A stretch of 9,866 bases of DNA. Source: an uncultured Desulfobulbus sp. GTDB lineage: Bacteria > Desulfobacterota > Desulfobulbia > Desulfobulbales > Desulfobulbaceae. Under the pieces are notes generated by a model that was not told the DNA's origin, searched no databases, and was given only the letters and a program-made list of their open reading frames with translations. Below, one piece after another: positions 5,396 through 9,866 of the stretch; position 1 is the stretch's first letter; every line of letters begins with the position of its first letter. The translations under genes were made by a program, and so were the position numbers. The stretch is from the NCBI GenBank assembly GCA_946539945.1, contig CAMNHX010000024.1:1-9866 (forward strand), read 5' to 3'.

Positions 5396-8300
5396 TCACT
5401 GCATCAAGGCCAGCAGTTCTTCCTCGGAAAGTGTGGAGGCAGAGACAGCCGCGTCCGTGCCTTCCAGAAAGTCGGCAGCCAGCTCGCGCTTCCTGGCGTG
5501 CAGGGCAAGAATCTTCTCCTCCACGCTGTGGGCCATGACCAGCCGATATACCGTGACCGGGCGCTCCTGACCGATGCGGTGTGCCCGATCCGTGGCCTGA
5601 TCCTCCACCGCTGGATTCCACCAGGGATCCAGATGGACCACATAGTCAGCCGCAGTCAGGTTCAGGCCCTGCCCCCCAGCCTTGAGACTGATGAGAAAGG
5701 CATCCCCCAGACCCGCCTGAAAGGCGGCAACCCGCTCCCGCCTTGCGTCTTCCGGGGTGGACCCGTCCAGGTACTGGTAGCTGATCTTGCGTTTGTCCAG
5801 CATGGCGCGGACCAGTGTGAGAAAGCCCACGAACTGGCTGAAGACCAGAAGCCGGTGTCCGCCCTCCCGTGCCTCTTCCAGAAGGTCCAGAAAACAGCGC
5901 ATCTTGGAGCTTTCCTCTGCCATCTCGCCCGCCAGTCCGGCCTCCACCAGAGAGGCGTGGCAACAGGCTCGCCGCAGGCGCATCAACTCGGCCAGAATGT
6001 TGATGCGCCTGCGCCCACCCATCTCCTGCTGCACCTTGAGACTCTCCACAGCACGACGCCGCAGGGCCTCGTAGAAACTCTGTTCTGTTTCGTCCGGCTC
6101 AATGAGAAGAGTCTGTTCAGTGCGGCTGGGCAGGTCGTCCAGAACCTGGCTCTTCAGGCGGCGCAGGATAAAGGGCCGGATGAGCAGCTTCAGTGCAGTG
6201 GCACGCTGTCCACCCTGGCTGGCATCTGCGAAGCGGCGGTGGAATTCAGGATGCGTTGCGCCGAGCAGTCCGGGATTGATGATGTTGAAGAGACTCCACA
6301 GGTCGTCCAGATGGTTTTCAATGGGCGTGCCGGTGAGCGCCAGGCGGAAGTCTGCCGGGATCTTGGCAGCAGCCTGGGTGCGCTTGGCTAGGTCGTTTTT
6401 CAGGGGCTGGGCCTCATCAAAGATCACCATGCGCCAGTGCTGGACTGCCAGCGTCTCCCCGGCAACAGACAAGAGTCCGTAGCCTGCGATGAGTACCATG
6501 CCCGGTCTCATCTCCCGCACAACATCGGCACGGTCGCCTGAAGCCACGTCCCGCAGACGCCGCACCGCCAGACTGGGGGCAAAGCGGGCCAGTTCCGCCT
6601 CCCAGTTGGGGCAGACTGAAGTGGGCGCAATAACCAGACAGGGGCCTTTGGGCGCTTCGCAGAGCATGGCCGCGATGCTCTGCACTGTCTTGCCCAGACC
6701 CATGTCGTCAGCCAGACAACCGCCCACACCCCAGTTCGCGAGTCGCGCCAGCCAGACAAAACCTTCCCGCTGATAGGGCCGCAGTTCTGCCTGCAAGGTC
6801 TTGGGCGTCTCTGGTGTCAAGGACAGCGCCTCGCTCATGCGTTTCAGCGCCGCCTTCCAGGTGTCGTCGCGCTCAAAGTCCATGCCAGCACAAGCCTCAT
6901 CCACCGCAGGTCCTGCCAGGGGATGCAAAACCAAGTCCCCCTTCTTCCCCTTGCCTGCCCTGCGTTCAGCAGTCAAAAACTGCAAACGCCGCAGACAACG
7001 CCGGGCCTCCTCGGTGAGGGCGAGAAACTCGCCGGATGCCAGTTCCACAAAGCGTCCCCGGCCAGCAGCCAGACGATCCAGTAGTTCGCTCAACGCCAGG
7101 GTATGTTCTTCGTCGATCCGCACCTCACCGGAAAGGGTGAACCAATCACCAGCACTGCCCTTTTGCGTGCGTATGCGCAGCTGTTCAGGGCTTACCATGC
7201 CAGCCAGACGCAGCTTCTCACCCTCGGGCCACTCTACCCGGCAGAGAGGACCTGCCTCCTTCAGTTCGGTCAGCACCTGCAGAAACTCTTCCAGATCATC
7301 GGTGTACCAGCGGCCCTCCTCAATCGTGGCCCCCAAGGTGGGACAGGCGGTCAGGAGCCGCTCTGCCTCTGCCTGTTCCCGGGCAAAGTCCCGAATGAGG
7401 CGCAGAGGGCGGCCTGCCACCACAACCGTGGGATGAGCCTGCCCCTGCCCGGTTCGGAAGACCACATTCGCCCCGTCACTGGCCACGCTGTCTGCCGAAC
7501 CCAAGGGGCGCACCCAAAGGTCAGCGGCAAAACCCGCGCCCTGTGGCCGCAGCTGCACCACTGGCAGGGACTCGCCCGGGCGTTCCTCGGCTTTCAGTTC
7601 CAGGCGCACAGGCACTCTGCTCCTCTGCGTCAGATCCAGAAGGCGAGGCAGAGCCTCCTTGGGCATGAAGGCCCTCTCCCCGGCCTTGTCCGCGTTGTCC
7701 TTTTGCCCCTTGGCCAGCAGGCGACTGACTGCCTCGGTCGTCTGATCGAAGACCAGCACAGCCCAGGTATTTTCTCCCACCTTTTGCAGGCTCAGGCGCT
7801 TGTAGCCTTCGCTGGAGGCAGAGAGCCGAACCTCGCAGCCATCCGGCTTTTCAGTGACGATCAGCTCCACAGGTCTCTGCTCCAGACTGATATGCGCACC
7901 CGTGCGCTCCTCAAAGATGAGCGGATGCCCGGCCAGAAGCGGCAGACCGCGTTCAGGTGCAAACTCCCAGCTGTGACCGTTGTAATAGTCATAGCGGGAA
8001 TAGGCAGTGCCCATCTTGCGGTCATGCGGGGTGAGCCAGTCCAGGTCTTCCTCGTTGCTGACCATCAGGCGCTTGGCGGCAAAGCGCTGTCCCGCAGTCC
8101 ACACGCCCTTGGCGTTGCAGGTCTGGACCTTGGGATAGGCGGTATATCCCAAGGTATCCAGGATCCAGACCAAACGCTTGGGCTTGTCCTTTTTCACCTG
8201 TTTCTGCTGCTCCTGATCCGTGAGGAGCGTGGACAGGGCCTCCAGCTGCTGCTCCCAGGCCGGGGTGTTGAGGATGAAGCGGCGGAAGTCCGGGTGAGGC

Positions 8301-9496
8301 AGGTTCAGGTTTGAACGTTTCTTTCCGGCTGCGGCCAGGGCATCGTCCAGAATGGCGGCAGCTACCGGCAAAAGAGGAACCAGTTCGTCCCGCAGTTTGA
8401 TGCAGGGGTCCAGCCAGGTCCGGTCATCGTGCAGGGTGCAGGCGTGGGCGTAGAGCAGCCGGGAAAAGAGGTCTGACTGGTCGAAATTCCACGTGATCCA
8501 GTCCTTTCTGGTACGGTCGCTCATCTCCGGTTCACCGATCATACGGGCTGCAAGCATGTCCAGGAGGGCCAGAAAGCCCACTCCTTGGCGAGTGAAGTCC
8601 CGGAACAGCATCTGACATTCCCGGTGCATGGTGATCAGGTCCTGTCCTGTGCCAAGGCGGGCTGTTTGCAAGACTAGGCTGCCGAGTATGGGCAGTTCTG
8701 CCGTGCGTCGGCCCATCTCCTTGCGCAGCACCTTGCGGGCTTCCAACTGGGTGTCCAGGGCTGTTGCATAATCTTCATGCAGCAGCTGGTCCAGCCCGAT
8801 GAGGGTCATGACATCCACTGACCTGAAGTTCTCGAGCTGTTTGGCCTCTGGCGTCCTGCCCCGGAAGAGTTGGGCAAAGTGCAAAAAAATATTGACCCGC
8901 TCGGGCTGGTAACGTTCCTGTTCAAAGGCATCCATAAGCAGGGTGGCAGTGGGCCAGATCCGGCAAGTGTGGAACAGGTCTTCCAACATGGCCCGGAAAA
9001 CGTGATCCCGTATGGGCTGGGACCGCTTCAGAAACCAGTCCAGGGTAAAGGATTGGGCATCCAGGATGTGCCCTACCACGTTCACGACCTGGGCATCATC
9101 AAGGTCATCAGGCAGGGGCAAATCACTGTACAGAGAGAGCATGACCTGTTGCGGTATCTGCCTGTTCTGGGAGCCGAAAGGCAGACGCTTTGTCGCCTCC
9201 TGGACAGCTTTTGCAATCTCCCTGTCTTGTCCGGCCTGCATGGCCAGTTCATGCCACAGTTCCGGGTGCAGTTGCCCTTGCCTGTAGAACTGTTGTCTGG
9301 ACGTCTTGAAGCCCCTGCGAATACGCGCCACCTCGCTCTGTGTCCATTTGTCCGTGGCAGGGACAAGGCCGAGCTTGCGCATCGGCGCAAGCAGTTGGGT
9401 GTCAGTCAGGAAGGGGGTCAGGGCATCCAGAAGCAGGAAACGCTCTGCCTGATTGGCAGGCAGTTCAGCGTGGCGCACAGGCTTGGCAGTATTCAT
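5396..9496 (-). CDS. Large SNF2-family helicase-like ATPase
   Basis: With the start at 9496 the protein has 1366 residues. The C-terminal third is a complete SNF2 motor: LRPYQREGFVWL (about 905), Walker A DDMGLGKT (930-937), DEAQ Walker B (Asp1027), TGTPIEN (1055-1061), then VFSQF, LDGST, SLKAGGQGLNLT and DRAHRIGQ (1303-1310). Such enzymes translocate on double-stranded DNA and remodel protein-DNA complexes; RapA is the best-known bacterial relative. The first 435 residues are mainly helical, and about 440-880 look beta-rich, ending in the GEVRIDEE...GRFVELASGEFLALTEE segment seen in long bacterial SNF2 proteins. No CxC...CxH SWIM zinc motif is present. The frame is open to 9754, but the extra 86 residues (Cys/Phe-rich) look non-coding; no good ribosome site marks either start. 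It is a single-gene unit, convergent with the J-domain frame. Substrate unknown. Confidence 0.9.
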   Translation of the reverse strand: MNTAKPVRHAELPANQAERFLLLDALTPFLTDTQLLAPMRKLGLVPATDKWTQSEVARIRRGFKTSRQQFYRQGQLHPELWHELAMQAGQDREIAKAVQEATKRLPFGSQNRQIPQQVMLSLYSDLPLPDDLDDAQVVNVVGHILDAQSFTLDWFLKRSQPIRDHVFRAMLEDLFHTCRIWPTATLLMDAFEQERYQPERVNIFLHFAQLFRGRTPEAKQLENFRSVDVMTLIGLDQLLHEDYATALDTQLEARKVLRKEMGRRTAELPILGSLVLQTARLGTGQDLITMHRECQMLFRDFTRQGVGFLALLDMLAARMIGEPEMSDRTRKDWITWNFDQSDLFSRLLYAHACTLHDDRTWLDPCIKLRDELVPLLPVAAAILDDALAAAGKKRSNLNLPHPDFRRFILNTPAWEQQLEALSTLLTDQEQQKQVKKDKPKRLVWILDTLGYTAYPKVQTCNAKGVWTAGQRFAAKRLMVSNEEDLDWLTPHDRKMGTAYSRYDYYNGHSWEFAPERGLPLLAGHPLIFEERTGAHISLEQRPVELIVTEKPDGCEVRLSASSEGYKRLSLQKVGENTWAVLVFDQTTEAVSRLLAKGQKDNADKAGERAFMPKEALPRLLDLTQRSRVPVRLELKAEERPGESLPVVQLRPQGAGFAADLWVRPLGSADSVASDGANVVFRTGQGQAHPTVVVAGRPLRLIRDFAREQAEAERLLTACPTLGATIEEGRWYTDDLEEFLQVLTELKEAGPLCRVEWPEGEKLRLAGMVSPEQLRIRTQKGSAGDWFTLSGEVRIDEEHTLALSELLDRLAAGRGRFVELASGEFLALTEEARRCLRRLQFLTAERRAGKGKKGDLVLHPLAGPAVDEACAGMDFERDDTWKAALKRMSEALSLTPETPKTLQAELRPYQREGFVWLARLANWGVGGCLADDMGLGKTVQSIAAMLCEAPKGPCLVIAPTSVCPNWEAELARFAPSLAVRRLRDVASGDRADVVREMRPGMVLIAGYGLLSVAGETLAVQHWRMVIFDEAQPLKNDLAKRTQAAAKIPADFRLALTGTPIENHLDDLWSLFNIINPGLLGATHPEFHRRFADASQGGQRATALKLLIRPFILRRLKSQVLDDLPSRTEQTLLIEPDETEQSFYEALRRRAVESLKVQQEMGGRRRINILAELMRLRRACCHASLVEAGLAGEMAEESSKMRCFLDLLEEAREGGHRLLVFSQFVGFLTLVRAMLDKRKISYQYLDGSTPEDARRERVAAFQAGLGDAFLISLKAGGQGLNLTAADYVVHLDPWWNPAVEDQATDRAHRIGQERPVTVYRLVMAHSVEEKILALHARKRELAADFLEGTDAAVSASTLSEEELLALMQ

Positions 9497-9780
9497 GGCT
9501 AAAGTGGGGCAGAGGAAAAGGAAAGGTTGGCTCACACGGCGTAGTGTACCCGATTTCATCCGGCAAAGCACTGCTGTCTCACATATTTTGCAACAAAAAA
9601 TCAGAGTGATGCAATACCTGATTTCTGACACTCCAATGCTTGTTTGACCGATGCAGTGATACACTGAAAAAGTCCAGAAAACGCAGGGGGCGAAACGTCG
9701 GAAAACGGGGAGATTTCCAAGCTGCACAAATCGCGTTACCTGATAATAGAGCAATTCCGTTTCCGCTTTGTCTTTTTACT

Positions 9781-9817
9781 GTCATTCTGAAGCGCGAAGC
9801 GCTGAAGAATCTCATGG
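9781..9817. repeat. Family B repeat, right copy (degenerate second half)
   Basis: GTCATTCTGAAGCGCGAAGCG (9781-9801) matches 5262-5282 at 20 of 21 bases. The second half continues as CTGAAGAATCTCATGG instead of the symmetric arm seen at the left copy. It therefore looks like the asymmetric TCATTCTGA...GAAGAATCTC form of this repeat class. Confidence 0.75.
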
Positions 9818-9843
9818 AGAATACCGGGAAGGCGGCAGGAGAT

Positions 9844-9866
9844 GGACTTTTACCGTGCTTCGCACT
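9844..9866. repeat. Family A repeat, right copy, cut by the window edge
   Basis: GACTTTTACCGTGCTTC at 9845-9861 is identical to 4550-4566. The window ends five bases later (GCACT), so the second arm is not seen, but those bases fit the start of a CAC-like complementary arm. Confidence 0.7.

Larger units (their letters stand above)
9497..9866. other. Non-coding region upstream of the SNF2 gene
   Basis: These 370 bp should contain the SNF2 promoter, but no strong -35/-10 pair was found. On the minus strand, TTGCAT with CAAAAT at 18 bp is the best weak candidate. Two dyads are visible: AAATCAG/CTGATTT (9598-9604 and 9618-9624) and CAGTG-ATA-CACTG (9654-9666). The far end carries the right-hand copies of both repeat families. 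No RNA gene was recognised. Confidence 0.55.

Noticed and set aside
7103..8314. 403-residue plus-strand open frame inside the SNF2 gene
   Set aside because: It is a shadow of the minus-strand SNF2 gene in GC-rich DNA: low-complexity composition, no ribosome site, no motifs.
5396..9496. SNF2 protein as part of a DISARM-like or restriction defence system
   Set aside because: No methyltransferase, phospholipase D domain, nuclease or DUF1998-type partner is visible on either side.
9497..9754. In-frame N-terminal extension of the SNF2 protein by 86 residues
   Set aside because: The extra sequence is Cys/Phe-rich, unlike the rest, has no ribosome site at its start, and overlaps two DNA dyads. The ATG at 9496 begins sequence of the same character as the body of the protein.

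Overview
This 9.9 kb window looks like chromosomal DNA of a moderately GC-rich Gram-negative bacterium. Gene style (short operons, strong AGGAGG-type ribosome sites, sigma70-like promoters) and protein flavour suggest a Desulfovibrionaceae-like deltaproteobacterium. That placement is an impression: the window holds no rRNA, tRNA or lineage marker. I see no insertion sequence, integrase, CRISPR array or tRNA.

Layout. (1) 1-1441, minus strand: an envelope-type pair. The upstream gene encodes an exported protein with a glycine-rich hydrophobic segment, KNTSR repeats and a charged helical tail, and has a good promoter and an intrinsic terminator. Past that terminator lies the 5' part of a membrane-anchored coiled-coil protein that runs off the window. 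(2) 1442-1873: no convincing gene; one strong 45-nt hairpin. (3) 1874-4432: a small cupin gene (minus) diverges from an HxlR-family regulator (plus). The regulator is followed by a Cof-type HAD phosphatase (overlapping by ATGA) and a pyridoxal/pyridoxamine kinase. The cupin promoter is very clear, and an inverted repeat lies across it where a regulator could bind. The kinase plus HAD phosphatase suggest vitamin B6 homeostasis, but that role for the phosphatase is inference.

(4) 4433-5395: a repeat-rich, decaying stretch. It holds a long palindrome, a fossil of a J-domain gene end, an ankyrin reading frame and a J-domain reading frame. The last two look like one ankyrin-J gene broken by a frameshift. 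A second palindromic repeat follows. (5) 5396-9496, minus strand: one very large SNF2-family ATPase (about 1366 residues) with a roughly 900-residue uncharacterised N-terminal region. (6) 9497-9866: non-coding DNA carrying second copies of both repeat families, so the SNF2 gene and the ankyrin/J locus sit inside a nested A-B...B-A arrangement.

Most noteworthy are the duplicated and eroded ankyrin-J locus, the cupin/HxlR/HAD/B6-kinase cluster with a visible operator candidate, a 14-bp tandem duplication that creates the HxlR-HAD overlap, and the repeat-bracketed giant SNF2 protein. I found no convincing new defence or mobile system.
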